Positions 21,290 to 32,895 of a stretch of DNA of 64,000 nt are shown here, one piece after another. The DNA comes from Dimargaris cristalligena. Taxonomy: Eukaryota > Kickxellomycota > Dimargaritomycetes > Dimargaritales > Dimargaritaceae. The stretch covers positions 62,001 through 126,000 of the forward strand of contig JANBQC010000002.1 in NCBI GenBank assembly GCA_027576995.1, in the 5' to 3' direction. Position numbers and translations under genes: made by a program. Every line of letters starts with the position of its first letter. Positions within the stretch are counted from its first letter, which is position 1. Below the pieces are notes generated by a model. That model made no database searches, was not told the origin of the DNA, and saw only the letters and a list, made by a program, of their open reading frames with translations.

Positions 21290-23647
21290 CTTGGAGAGTG
21301 GGGTGGGCAAAGAAACTAGGGTACAAGTCAGGAAACAAACTATAGCACGTCAAACTGACAAAGGGGTGGGGAGTACTAAAAGGGAAGTGAAAGAAGAAGA
21401 AAGTAAAATTACAGGGACGATCGGGTAGAGTCGATAGTGAACTGGGGTGTATACATGGAGGGAAGTGTTGGGAGGATTATTATTAGGTGGGTAAGGAAGG
21501 AAGGTATAATAAAGAAGCAACACAACAACCGTAGGCCGTATGAGTTAGGTAGGAGTAGTAGGAGTAGTGATCCAACGAAGTAGGTAGGTGTACAAGCAAG
21601 CAATAACCGACCACAAAGGGATAACGAGGAGATCAGCCAAGGACTTTGTAGAGAAAACGAAAGGCAACAGCGATCAAGACGACAAGAAGGAAAGAAACGG
21701 CGGCCGCTGCAACAACAATACAATAATAGCCTAAAAAAGGGGGGAAACGAGAAAGAGACGCAGGTGGTTAAGTGAAGGAAGAAGGGTCGAAAAAAATAGG
21801 CTGGGGTGCTTATTAAGGCTTCCAATATTTTCCAATCGAATGGGGGGGCCTACTACCGCATATACTCTACTCTTCTACTACCGCATGTACTCTTTACTAC
21901 CGCATATAGTAGGCGTTTAACCAACTAACTGAGTATATGCCAACAGCGGGGGGGGGGCTGTCAGTCATCATCTCAGAGCATATACCCAACCGGGCTGGTT
22001 GATTCTCTTTGTATGCTCTTTTCTTTCTCTATTATTATACTCTCTCTCTTCTCCTGATTTTGACCCCCTAAACTCCCACCGTGAAAAAAAAATGCGGTAG
22101 GGATGGGAAAATACACTCGAATTTTACTGGTCCACCAACGGTGGGGTTTCCCATGGCCACAATCCAATAAGCGGCACTGGCTAACTGGTGGTGGTGTGGG
22201 CGGGATGGCTACCGATACCCGACATCAATATCTCCTCCCCTTTTCTCCGTTTTCCTTGGGCCAACACACCCACTCATCCACCCAATAGAGCCCCCCCTAC
22301 TCATATATAGCCTACCAAAAAAACACCAAGGACAATAGAGGGGCCAGTGTGACGTGTCGCGAGACCTAATGGCTCCCGGCACGTGTTTTCTGGTCCGCAC
22401 AATTCATCCGCTGTAGAATCTCCTCTCATACCAGAAAGCAATGCCATTTTCCCACACCTGACCGTTGCAGTCTCGATTACCACCAAAGCAGTAGAGAGGC
22501 GGGGGGTGGTTACCCATGGCATATATCCACCATATCCCTTTGGTGCCCCTTCCCATACCCCACTCCCTGGCCTAGTAGGGAGGGAGGGAGGTCTGGTCTT
22601 GCGCATCGTGAGCAGTGGGGGTGGACCCTGCCGAACCCTGCCGCGCTACTATTGTCCACAACATACCGCAATTCCGACTTGCCTGGTTTGTATAGCCACA
22701 TGGCCTGTAAAAGGGGGGTGAACAAGAGAGCCAGTGAGAATAGTGGGTATGCTGCACACATATTACTCACACACCCACACCCACAGCCTCCCCCAATGCC
22801 TATGAAAGAAGGAGGAGGGGATGAGTTTGTAAGACTAGAGTCATTGATCTCCTTTCTAATCCCTGGGTTAATAACATCCACCCTCCATATACAGAGCATA
22901 ACGCGGGTCATCCTAATCCTAATCCACCAACGCGTAGGCTGTGGTGGTGGTGTGGGTCACCCACCGGTTATTGGCCGATTTATACCCAGGCAAAAATAAG
23001 AGAGAAAGGTCTTATTAGTCTATTCCGATCGACCTACACTTGATGCACTGCAAGGAAGAGTGACCCACCTACCAGTCTATCTATTAAAAGGCATAATAAC
23101 CAGCCCCACTGGGGGCGACGGCTAGATTTACCCCTCCATCTGTTGTGGGCCCTGGCTGGTATTTCCCCTAATGGGGCCCCGTTCTGTTATTGATATTGTA
23201 TTGGTATTGATATTGAGTGCATTCGGATCCCTTAAGTTGAGCCAATCACCAGGTATATCCCCCTTCTCGGCCAACCCGGGCTATTGTTTGGGACTATCCC
23301 CTGCGCGATCTGTCACAGTGCTTACAATACAGAATATCCTGTCAAACATTTCCAAAATAGATGAGATGGTCCCTTCCCAATCCGGGGGTGGGTTGCTCAG
23401 AGGTGGGTCTCCTCAACCTAACATCCTCCCCTCTCCAGTGGCATGCTCATCTTCCACCCCTTGCTTAATCACGAATTTTAATGGTTTACATACCAAGCAA
23501 CAAAAATCTCCCTCCATTGCGCCGGAGTGCGGCCATGTCCACGATAAGGTCTATACTATACTCTTCCAGGGCAACTCCTCCTAAACAACCCCATAGTCCA
23601 GCCGAATTACGCCAGGGCCGTTATTCTTGACCTGGGGGCTCTCCAGC
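21290..23647. other. Gene-poor region
   Basis: I find no supported gene. A 137-residue ATG frame at 23171-23584 (plus) begins with a hydrophobic stretch (IDIVLVLILSAF), but the rest is low-information. A short direct repeat of ACTACCGCATATACTCT type occurs three times at 21850-21907. Confidence 0.45.
21850..21907. repeat. Short imperfect direct repeats, ACTACCGCAT core
   Basis: Three copies of ACTACCGCATRTA, the first two followed by CTCT, spaced about 20-25 bp. The function is unknown; they could be binding sites or simple local duplication. Confidence 0.6.
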
Positions 23648-25106
23648 TCAGTGTCGGTTCACTTCATTGGTCTTGGCCAGTAGCAGACCCTCGGCATTCT
23701 TCATGTACCGGCCCGTCAGTTCCTGGACCTGGTTAAGGGCGCGGTATGGGGATGAAAAAGCAATGCAGTACTCCCACCATAAAGGTTAGATATTCAAGTA
23801 GACAACAACTGTAGTTTAACGGGGACAGACCAGGGAAAACACATCCAATGCCCTTTAATAACGATCGATCCACCTACCTGTTTCTCATACATCCGGAGCT
23901 CGTCGCTGCTCATTTTACTATTGCGCGAGTCCTTTTTAAGGTCCTTCATGGTGTCTTGGCGGATAGATCGGATTTGGTTCTTAATCTTCTCCGCGGCTTT
24001 GGCGGCGTTCTTAAGCAGCCGGTCCCGGTGCTCTTTAGTAGGCCTGTAATAACACATACCAATAAAACAAGATTGCTTCAGCTATTTGTCCGTGCCACCA
24101 AATAGGGGAAAATATAGGTAGATATTTTTACCCAATTCCCTTCCGAGCTTTAAATGGGCTTGCAAAAGTAATTGGTCCTCTTTGGCCACTTTCACCGCCG
24201 CGCCTGGGTCGCGCCCCTGGTCACACACACCGACTCATAAGCAACCATGTTAGATGAGAGCACACGCGTGTCCGTGGGGGGGGGGGTTGCTTACTTAGGA
24301 ATAGGTACTTTGATAATGGTGTCCTGAGAAATGGGGTTGAGTCCCAATTGGGCCTCCCGAATCGCTTTTTCAATGGCCTTCTTATACTAATAAGGGTGTA
24401 ATCAAATCCCGTAAAGCACAGTGTAGTATAGTAAAACTAATGTGATGTAGTGACTGTAACGCATCCAAAGGCAATGCTGCCGGTCCCCGAGTAAACGGGA
24501 TTCGCATGGTACTCGGGCGGACAGTCCAGGCTGGGGCCATCCATAACCCCTTCCAATTTTAATAGTACAAACTGACACAAAGCGGGTCCCTCCAACCGTC
24601 CAATATATATATATATATAATTAGCGTACCTCTTCATCGCTGGGAATAACCAGGAGAGTTTGGGGATCCTTCACCGAAACACTCGCAATATCGCTAAGAT
24701 TCACCGTGTCGCCTTGGTAAACCACCTTGACCGAATCCAGTAACACTGGTGACGCCTGGCCGAGCCGCATGGTTTTAAACTCCGTTTTCAGGTATTCCAC
24801 CGTCTTCTCCATGCGGGACTTGGTTTTCTCCATATCCAGGAGGAGGGCTCCCGCGTCGATGGGTTCGTTCTTTCCCCGGCTCCGATGTCCCTCGTCCAAC
24901 TCAGCCTCAGCGGGGGAGGCGTCCGAACGATCCCGTTTACCTTTGGCCGATCGCTTCCCCGAGTACAGGCGAACTGAGGGGGCATCCTGCCAGGTGAGTG
25001 GCGCAGCACGGGACGCATATAGTAGAGGCAGCGAGGGACAGCCACGGATTAGAGGACGTGCGAGGACGGTCCGGTTGACCAGGCGGGGAATCAGCATCGA
25101 GCGCAT
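23648..25106 (-). CDS. RRF1: Mitochondrial ribosome recycling factor, four exons
   Basis: Exons 25106-24630, 24386-24295, 24043-23878 and 23728-23648 join in phase to 271 aa. The N-terminus (about 50 residues, many R, L, S and few acids) looks like a mitochondrial presequence. The conserved RRF body follows: [24 protein letters not shown], then [14 protein letters not shown] across exons 1-2, [18 protein letters not shown] across the third junction, [14 protein letters not shown], and the C-terminal helix [14 protein letters not shown]. The order matches domain I/II of bacterial RRF and yeast Rrf1. It should split post-termination mitoribosomes with EF-G2. The 251-bp intron between exons 2 and 3 contains an exon-like stretch (about 24127-24225) whose inclusion would bring a stop, so it was left out. 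The intron after exon 1 has an (AT)n tract. Confidence 0.93.
24603..24619. repeat. (AT)n dinucleotide microsatellite in intron
   Basis: About 8 AT units just inside the first intron of the mitochondrial RRF gene, some 10 bp from the donor. Confidence 0.9.
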
Positions 25107-26500
25107 ATTGAATGAGAGACGAAGTGGAATTCAATGGTTAGAGAACAAGGCGGTAGAGTCCAAAGAGTGGGGGGTACAAAATGGCGGGAATCAATGCGTT
25201 GCCTTCCCAGGTAACGAGTTGTTGCTATATACCACTGTTGAATCGGTTATAGTTCAGAATATGCATTCGCCAACTAGTCAGCCTTGGTAGAGCTTTGGTT
25301 GGAGTGTATAGCTTAGCAAGCTGTATAATATTGACTTCTAATTGCGGGTTGTGTTGCACAGAGCAAGACTCCCTCCCCTTCTTATGTGGAAGCTACTGTA
25401 AAGGCTGAAACAGTCAGTCCCGTGGGTATGGATGACACCTTCAAATCTCAGTCACGTGATAAATTCTCAAAGCACGCGGTCTACCTACCTCAAGCTAGAG
25501 TAGACTAACTCCACTAAACGTATATGCCTAGGTCTACCCACTAATGCATTCTGCTCGCCGATGGATAGATATAATCGAGGGGCTCATATCAGACCATGGG
25601 TATTATTGGCCTAGAGCTGTTCGCAAACCCAATGGCATTGTAGAGGATAGTGGCCATCAGGGGTCGGTCGAGGGGCTTTTAGGACCACGCCACATTTCGG
25701 TACGCAGAAAATTTCTCTTCATTTGGCACCCCGATCGATAAAGCCATCCTCAGATTAAACCACTCACTAACAAATCTTCGGTTCGCCCAAGTCTATAGCA
25801 TCCAGGCGGTACTAATAGTCAAGTGACAAGGTTCATCCCTTGGCACCAAGCGGAAAAATAATTACAGTGGTAAATCATCCTCTCCCTCCTCCTTAAGCGA
25901 ATAGACTGCTCGACAATATCACGGGTTTTAACCTATTCGTCCACAGAAAAATGGGGAGGAAAAGGGGTGGAGGAGGAGGGGGGGGATTGTCGTTAACTCG
26001 AATATTATAGCAGCAATCCTAGCTAAGCGACCTGCAGTAAATCTACAAACTAATCCGCCGGTAGATCTGTCATGGTTGGTTTTTATTGCAATACATAAAA
26101 ATACGTGGCTCGTTCAAAAGATGCAATCTAGGGGAAATTATATGCCGGACATATTCAAACTAAAATAAATAAATATATAATAAAAGCAACTAGATGGGGT
26201 TATATATCCCCTGATATCCATTATACATTAACGAAAGTAAATACAAAGGTAAATAGAACTGTCGCATAAATAAGTGATCGCACGCATAAGCAAGACGAAG
26301 TTGATTGATATGACAAGGCTGCTGCAAGAGTTAAAAATATGTAATATATATCGACCGAGTCGTATTTTGAGGTGGTAAATAGCCAATCTACACGGGGACA
26401 GTGAACGGTCCCTGTCCTCGGACCACATGTTTTCCGTGGTATTGATTCCAGGGTACGCGGCCACTACCACAGCTTCTTTGGACGGAAGCCATAGCGCGGC
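25107..26500. other. Intergenic
   Basis: Upstream flank of RRF1 and downstream flank of the ERI1-like gene. AT-rich; no supported gene. Confidence 0.5.
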
Positions 26501-27964
26501 TTAGATGGTATCCAAGTCAGTCGTGAGCTTGAGACCATAGCCCAGCTCAATCAGACGTTTGAGTACACTGGCCACATTACGGGCGTCGTCGATACCGCTG
26601 CGGTGCTTGCCGATAAGGGGCAGGCCCAAGTGGCTCAACATATCCCGCATATTCTGGGGCTCGGTTTGGAAGTATTCGGCAAAGCTCTTCTTGACATTAA
26701 TCCAGCGGCGGAAACAGGTGGGCACGCTGGTTCCTGAGAGGCGGCATTGCTGGGGCAGCATTTTGCGCAGGTCCCAGTCCCCGCAAGTCACAAACGTCAG
26801 GGAGCCGCCGGCGGCCCGGGCCCGCATGTCGTATTCGCCAATGAAGAAACGGGCACGCTCGAACACCGACGGGAACGTGTCGGCTTGGTCAATGGTGCGC
26901 TGATCAATACCGGTGGACTCAATGCAGGCCCGGGTGAGCAACGGGCGGTGCACGGGCCGCACGTAATGGTGGAATTCATCCACGACCTTGTTGAGTTTCA
27001 TATCGAAAACCACCAGGGGGAACTCAATGATCTCCTGGTTGTTAGTGCGCCGGGTGTTGGGGCCACCGGTCGGGGGGTGGCTGGAGGGGGGGTCAAAAGT
27101 GGCTTCGAAATCGACGATAATCAGATACTGGAAGGCCGTCGCTTCGGGGGCACGCTCCCGGGGACTGGATAGGGCCTCCCGGGGGCCACGTAGGGATGCG
27201 CTGGTGGGCGCGGAGCGGAGGGAGGCGGATGATGGGCTCATGCCACAGGGGGAGGAGGCCGTGGGCGAGCCCAGCCGTCCCCCCAGGGCTTGGGGCGAAG
27301 TGACAATCTGGGGACCCTTGCCCCGTTTGGCGGGGGCGGCCTTAGGGTAAAACAGGTGGTTGTTGGCACCTGAGTTGGCTAAAGGGTAATGGTGGTGAGG
27401 GTACTGGTGGTGGTGGGCAGTGGCATGCGGGTAGGATGGACTGGGGCTGCCGAGCGCATACCCGGCCGCGTAGGGGGGAGTGCAGGGCGTGGGGGGTTGG
27501 GATGGGTACGGTGACCTAAGCTGCTGGTTTTGGCCAGCGGACAGCGGCACGGGTGTATAGGGGGATTTGGGGTAGTTGAAGTAACCCCGGATATCTTGGA
27601 TGGCCAGTGGGCTAGGGATCGACTGACTGGGATGTGAGCTGGCGAATGAAAACCCAAAGTTACTGTTGCTGCGATGGACCTGGGGCTCGATGCTATTTTC
27701 CGAGGTGGTCCGGGAGCGGGGGGGTGTAGCCAGCCACGGGGACGCCGGCTTTTCCAGCCCGGTAAAGTAGGGGCCGTTCCCCAGCGGGAGTGAGAACTGG
27801 GTGGGATTGGGGCTGTTGGGCGTCATGACCCCACCAAACCCGCTGGGTAGGCGAAGGTTGCCAAGTGCCTCGTCCAGACTGGTGACCATACCGTCGTGCG
27901 ACTTCCGTGCGGTGGAGGAAGGTACAGAGCTGTACAGGCCAAAATCAGTTCCGGTTTCCGACAT
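26501..27964 (-). CDS. ERI1: ERI1-like DEDDh 3'-5' exoribonuclease
   Basis: Single frame of 487 aa from an ATG at 27964. Residues 1 to about 275 are disordered and rich in P, S, H, Y and G. The exonuclease domain follows at about 278-475 with the DEDDh catalytic set visible: VDFEATFD (first Asp and Glu), TCGDWDLRK (second Asp) and KHRSGIDDARN (His and last Asp). EIIEFP and WINVKKSFAEYF are characteristic of the ERI1/3'hExo subfamily, which trims histone mRNA ends, 5.8S rRNA and small RNAs. The SAP domain of animal ERI1 is absent; in its place is the low-complexity N-terminus. No RNAi gene is adjacent, so the substrate cannot be judged from context. Subfamily assignment is strong; cellular role is inference. 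Confidence 0.93.
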   Translation of the reverse strand: MSETGTDFGLYSSVPSSTARKSHDGMVTSLDEALGNLRLPSGFGGVMTPNSPNPTQFSLPLGNGPYFTGLEKPASPWLATPPRSRTTSENSIEPQVHRSNSNFGFSFASSHPSQSIPSPLAIQDIRGYFNYPKSPYTPVPLSAGQNQQLRSPYPSQPPTPCTPPYAAGYALGSPSPSYPHATAHHHQYPHHHYPLANSGANNHLFYPKAAPAKRGKGPQIVTSPQALGGRLGSPTASSPCGMSPSSASLRSAPTSASLRGPREALSSPRERAPEATAFQYLIIVDFEATFDPPSSHPPTGGPNTRRTNNQEIIEFPLVVFDMKLNKVVDEFHHYVRPVHRPLLTRACIESTGIDQRTIDQADTFPSVFERARFFIGEYDMRARAAGGSLTFVTCGDWDLRKMLPQQCRLSGTSVPTCFRRWINVKKSFAEYFQTEPQNMRDMLSHLGLPLIGKHRSGIDDARNVASVLKRLIELGYGLKLTTDLDTI

Positions 27965-29209
27965 GTCGAACGAATAGAAAGGACCGAGGTGTTTCGTTGA
28001 GAGACCCTGTTATAATCTCAGGGGCAGTAATGTAAGCAAGGCGTCGAAAGATATAGGTCGGGGAATTACACTAAGTAAGAGGGGGTGGCTAAGGTGGTAA
28101 GGCGGAAAAGGTTCGGTCTAAATACCGGCGGAGGATAGGGTAATTATAAAAGTGGGCGTCAGAAGTAAGCGATAGACGCTTTAATAAATGAAGGTGCTGG
28201 GCAAGAAAGAACGGTTGGTACTACACACAGGTCCAAACCGAAATGCGGGCGTAGTTATTTTAGGCCGAAACAGTATTGATCGTTGGGCAAAGTCAAAAAT
28301 AAGAATAATCGGCAGGTTTGGGCTGGGTGAACCTGTCGGTATGTACTAAATTAAAATAAATTTAAAAGGGTAATAAGCGGTGCTACAGGGTATAGAGGCG
28401 GAATTCGTTAAGGGCGGTTCACTAACTATGCAGAATGACTGCATAAAAACAATTAGAGTTTTAAAGAGTAAGCGAACTAGAGAGAGAGAGAGAGGAAGGG
28501 AGAGAGTGAGAGTTAGAGAGTAAGAATAAGAGAAAAGGCGGAGAGGATGCTGGAAGACTCCAGTTTTAAAGGGGTTACAAAACGTTAAGGAAAACCAAAA
28601 AGTGCCCAAAAAGGCTTTAGTGAATATAGGGCGGTGCACTGTGGGGGGGATGTGGGCGGTTTTATATCCAGCCCACATCTAAGCCGATCCCTTTTTCGTG
28701 ATCATCGTCGGTATTCTTGGAGATACACTAATTGAGATGAGCTGGTGACGGCCGATGGATGAGCCGGCATCATACAAAGAGGAGTCAAGAATGACAGCAA
28801 GTACAATTAGTACAGGGACGAGGAAGGGGGGGAGAAGTAGAGGAGGTGGAGAAGCAATGGCTTCGATTGGAGCAACCCCACCTAGCAGTCCCTTTCATCT
28901 GAAAGATGGGCGGAAGCAAAAAAGAGCAAAGATGAACAAGAAAGGGGGAAGGAGGAGGGGGAGTGGTGGATGGAACGAAGAAGATCAGTAAGAAATCAAC
29001 TATATTAAAGGCCCACTAATATATATTAGGAAGTCCCAAGACCTCACGACGATGGTCGGTCGATTCTAAATGGTAATGAATGGGGAACGGCCAATCCTGA
29101 GGAAAGGGCGATAAATAGGTTAAATAAAGGGCATTCGCATATTTTAGGCGGCGGACAGGAGCGACAGCGGGATCCCTGAGTGAAGTCTGACCGATCCTCC
29201 ACCTCCTAA
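27965..29209. other. Intergenic, ERI1-like gene promoter side
   Basis: Contains the upstream flank of the ERI1-like gene. A (GA)n-rich tract lies at 28476-28520. A 78-residue G/K/R-rich frame on the plus strand at 28755-28991 is probably chance in purine-rich DNA. Confidence 0.45.
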
Positions 29210-29488
29210 TCACTGGCCATCATTTGGGGGATTAGACGGATTGAGCTCTAACGCCTGCAGCTCCTGCTGGAGGCGGATAGTCTTCGCTCTTTCTGTCAGG
29301 TTAGGCAAGTAACTTGATGTTCATGGGGTGGGGTTTGCTTATTTCATCGTAACGGCTTTCGTGGTTGAATCCTAGCCACAGGTCTGTTCGGAACGGCAAT
29401 CTCTGGACCAGTCTCCAAATCGGGGCTACGTTAGCCACTGGCCTGTTGCAAGCAGTAGCTGGGAGAAAATTCGGTAGGGTCCGACTGG
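29210..29488 (-). CDS. Unidentified protein, last two exons only
   Basis: Exon 29488-29354 (acceptor CATTTAG, donor GTTACG) and terminal exon 29292-29210 join in phase across a 61-bp intron that has a textbook CTAAC branch point 8 bases before its CAG. The joined product contains IWRLVQRLPFRTDLW and a C-terminal helix RLQQELQALELNP. Tryptophan-rich, helical and clearly protein-like, but I do not recognise the family, and the upstream exons are not found. Partial at the 5' end. Confidence 0.45.
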
Positions 29489-29989
29489 CTAAATGGGCAG
29501 GCGATTATTAGTCCGGGCCAAATTATAATAGAAAATAAAGCAGTACACCATGTTTATTGTGGTCGAACGCACCGTTAATTGGGCTCGAAATAGGGCGAAG
29601 CTAGGCCTTTAGGTCGGGGTTGGTGGGTGATTATTTTATTCGGTCATTATCCACCAGGACCCTGTTATCGGATGCCAAATCTAGATGCATAGCGATGTAT
29701 ATATCTTGGCTATTGAGGCCGAAAACCTTGTTAAGCTGGGCCGTTTCACAGGGGCAGGCGAGGCCTTGGCCAAGTTACTGTTAGCCCCAATTGCTTTATC
29801 ACGCCGCCCCCATCTATTTTACTGCCGGCCCAGTCATCAAAAGGTATTTTGGATGGGACCGCTCTCATCGGATTCGGTAGGTGAACCAAGATCAAGCGCC
29901 CTACCAACCAACCATCCAGACACTCCAAACCGGTCCGGATGCACCGTTCTTTAGGTTATCCTTGACCTAATGTCCCACAGTCCTTCTCA

Positions 29990-30024
<35 letters not shown>

Positions 30025-31043
30025 TGCACCATAGTCATTTACCCCTATTCCCAATTCTAAAGGCTCCGTAGATCGTTCCGTTGATCCTCCACAATGGTTG
30101 GGCTGATAATTGATAATGAATGGGGGCGAAAGAGCGGGGTCGCCCAATAAGTTTTTCACTTTTAACTAAAGAAAGGGGTCAGTTCACAAATCATTTTATA
30201 GAGTTGAGCGAGGGCAGGTGTACATTGTCACCATTCAAGCAGTATTGTATATCCAGGGCATAGGGGAGCTCGTCCGCCAAAACAGGGCCACTGTAAAATA
30301 AACAGGTAAGCGGGGTGCCTGTCAAACGGGCTACTGCTTTATTAATGGCCCCTTTTTAAAAATCTCCTTTTCATTATATACCACATATCCACCAATTCCA
30401 GCGAATGAGGCTATTAGTTAGCCCTCCGCTATTTTTTCAATTTAAAGGCTGGCCGTTAAAAAGCAGGGATCCTGTAGTCACCACAGGCCCGTCCCATGGG
30501 TACTAATTCGCCGGCAGTTCTGTTTATGCTCCATAAGAATACGACGGCACTTAGTCAAGTGTTTTTTGGTGGCCGCACCATCAGCTATAAAGTCCGCCAT
30601 TCATCCTGGGGATTGTCGTACCATTTTGCAAGCAAATCCCCCAAATATAGCTTTCTATAAGTAGGGCTTCGTCGTGGAGTCGAAAGAAATAGGAGGTGTA
30701 ATAGTAGTTGGAGAATGGCATGGCGTGGATAGCACTCTCCAGTCTGACGCAATTGTCATTTGAGATAAACTGTATTTCTCTACCCACGCCATCGAATCTG
30801 GCTAGTCATCTTAATTAAGTCGCACATTGCCTTACAGCCTGCCTAGTTTTTACCCCGCCCCCACTCAATTAGGAGCGGTGTAACGGTATAAGGGTTTAGA
30901 GAGAACCTCACTTCGTTCAACGTCAATGTTGGTGTTAAGACGAAGGTTAATTCGAGGTATAGGAAAATAATAGATGAAAATAAGGAAACAAGTAGAAAGA
31001 CTAAAACGGTGATGTTGTGGAATGTTGGGGATGATGATGGTTG
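29489..31043. other. Unresolved region with exon-like fragments, mainly minus strand
   Basis: Several protein-like stretches cannot be stitched into one gene. Minus strand: about 30789-30614 (EIQFISNDNCVRLESAIH, SYFFRLHDEALLIESYIW), an overlapping frame ending LLAKWYDNPQDEWRTL at about 30586, about 30582-30492 (RILMEHKQNCRRI), and about 30292-30190 after a TTTTACAG acceptor (ADELPYALDIQYCL) with a stop near 30190. Plus strand: 29685-29844 (ILAIEAENLVKLGRF) followed by GTATTT. One or two intron-rich genes are likely. Confidence 0.4.
29991..30024. repeat. (ACT)n trinucleotide microsatellite
   Basis: Eleven tandem ACT units, perfect. Confidence 0.95.
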
Positions 31044-31494
31044 TTATTTTCCAACCTCCACCGAGGACGTTCTTTTATAAGGAATTGGTACGGTTACTGA
31101 AAGCGAGACACGATTATGGCGTGTTGTGGTAGGGCTGGGGCACCCCGGAAGAATGCAAGGCAGCGATGACTCGAACTGCCGAATGATAATTAAGGAGACA
31201 CGGAGGGACACGTCGATAATATTATGTGCGGTAGACAAGGGACATAAAACGTCACAAGTGTCCAAGAATAACTTGATGCCCTTAATGACGTAATGCCGAC
31301 TGGATTGGCCACATGTCCATCGGAGCAATTGTTGGGTAGGGGAGCTATCCCAGCGGGTTGTTCTAGCATTGTCTTCGTCTTCACTCAGCTTGCCCGTTTT
31401 AAGGGCTGCTAAAAATATATTCAATAGGTCTCTTCCACCTACGTCACCTAACCGCTTAGTCCTGCTACTTGGTCGAGTCAATAGCTCCTTAATT
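31044..31494 (-). CDS. Unidentified exon-like open frame
   Basis: After a TTAAATTAAG acceptor-like site the frame runs about 149 codons to a stop at 31044, with ordered, protein-like segments (LLNIFLAALKTGKLSEDED, YVIKGIKLFLDTCDVLC). There is no ATG in frame, so an upstream exon would be required. It may belong with the fragments at 30.2-30.8 kb. No family recognised. Confidence 0.3.
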
Positions 31495-32229
31495 TAAAAA
31501 GGCAATTTAATCAAGCCGGGGCATTGGGGTTAGACGAGTAAATTCACCGAAGCCTTAGGCTAGCTAAATATCCCCTAGTCTTAAATATTTTAAATACGAG
31601 ACAATGGAAATATCGGCTTCCGAGAAATATAAAAATAGAGAAGGCAGAAGAGGCGAGGCAATAAAAAGGAGGGAAGACACTCCCAAATAAGCAAGAGCCT
31701 CGAGATTTACCCTCGATTATATTGCCCGGACAGTCACTTGCTTGTCGTAAGCCTTTTATACGGAATCACCTCTGAGTGATCACCAATTCGTTAGTTCTAT
31801 ATAAATTGCCGAATGAATAGTCCAGAATACAACCGCCAAAACGGCCAATCTAATATACCGACCATTATATCCGACTCAAAATATCGCATTGCCTTTAAAC
31901 CGCCCGCTAGTGAGCTCCCTAGTTTACTCGATTCGTCCGACGGGCCCAACAGACCCCAGCGACCTAGCGTCGAACATAAGAATGGACCGGTATAATTCGG
32001 GCCCACCAACTATAACCGGTACGATCGATAATTAGAATGGGTGGTAGGGTGAATAAATTCATGGACCCATGTAGACACCCATATACATTATCGCGTCTCG
32101 TCGTGACACATGGGCGGCTTTATTAGCTGATATGGGTTATCCGTGTTTTGGTCCATATCGTACTTTCGAGTGGTGTAACGGCACTCTAGTCCACAACACA
32201 TTGTGGATAAAGCTTACCCGGACTACGGT
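31495..32229. other. Intergenic; possible tiny ORF
   Basis: A 60-codon ATG frame on the plus strand at 31813-31995, preceded by CTATATAAAT, has normal amino-acid composition (MNSPEYNRQNGQSN start) but no homologous pattern I know. Otherwise nothing is seen. It is the downstream flank of the EBP gene. Confidence 0.3.
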
Positions 32230-32895
32230 TTACTTATCCTTCTTGGCAGCCGGTGTGTTACTGTCGAGTGAAGCAAAGCGGACAAGGGCCGACCAGGATT
32301 GACAAATTAAAATCGAGGGAACGACCACCCATGCGAGATTCATCCCCCAAAAGTAAAAGTAGTAGTAGTACGGAAGCGGCGTCATGTAACGCCAGGTATC
32401 GTACCACATACTGAACATATAGACCAGGCTGCCGTACAGCTGGCCCACGGAAATGATCAGTTGTAGGGGGTGGCGAAGGGGCGATCGGGTAGCCAAGGCA
32501 TAGGCGGCGAAGAGTAGGCCAGGGCCCTCCATCACCACGGTGATCAACTCGACGGCCAGAACAGCCGAATCAGCCGAGAGATAGCGTGAGTCAGCCAGAG
32601 CGTATTCCTTCCAGAGGTCAGCCAGAACCGAGGATACACCGGCTAGTTGGACATGGTACACGACGTAGTACCCCTCCAGAACCAGGTGGACAACCGCACT
32701 TAGGCAGAGCCAAAGGAAAATGGTTCGGTCAGTGGCGGACAAGCGGGGTTGGACCCGACCAACGAGGATGCCGGCGACCCCGAGGACGATCACCACGGCT
32801 GCAAAGAAGATGGGCAGCAAATGGGAGACGGCCCATTGCGGCGGTACGTAATGGGGTAGGGCCAAGGTAACGGGGTAGAACGGATGGGACGACAT
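32230..32895 (-). CDS. EBP: EBP-type 3-beta-hydroxysteroid delta8-delta7 isomerase
   Basis: ATG at 32895 gives 221 aa, close to human EBP (230); the frame extends upstream to 33102 but that extension is not hydrophobic and is ignored. The EXPERA/EBP fold is seen as several membrane helices, with HLVLEGYYVVYH (the His and Glu pair corresponding to catalytic H76 and E80), WKEYALADSRY, AVELITVVMEGPG (E122 and T125 equivalents), SVGQLYG and YFWGMNLAWVVVP (N193 and W196 equivalents). The C-terminus is basic (AAKKDK), a possible ER-retention signal. EBP moves the sterol double bond from C8 to C7 in the ER. Most fungi use the unrelated ERG2 enzyme for this step, so this is notable. It is divergently transcribed from the CaM-kinase-like gene. 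Confidence 0.94.
   Translation of the reverse strand: MSSHPFYPVTLALPHYVPPQWAVSHLLPIFFAAVVIVLGVAGILVGRVQPRLSATDRTIFLWLCLSAVVHLVLEGYYVVYHVQLAGVSSVLADLWKEYALADSRYLSADSAVLAVELITVVMEGPGLLFAAYALATRSPLRHPLQLIISVGQLYGSLVYMFSMWYDTWRYMTPLPYYYYFYFWGMNLAWVVVPSILICQSWSALVRFASLDSNTPAAKKDK

Noticed and set aside
23171..23584. 137-residue plus ORF with hydrophobic start
   Set aside because: No codon bias, promoter or splice context; the hydrophobic stretch comes from TTGATATTG-type repeats.
24127..24225. Exon-like stretch inside the RRF1 intron between exons 2 and 3
   Set aside because: The flanking exons join in frame directly through AA/G (Lys) and match the RRF family there. Including this stretch from its best acceptor brings an early stop.
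29991..30024. Telomere-like or CRISPR-like repeat
   Set aside because: It is a simple (ACT)n microsatellite without spacers or telomeric sequence.
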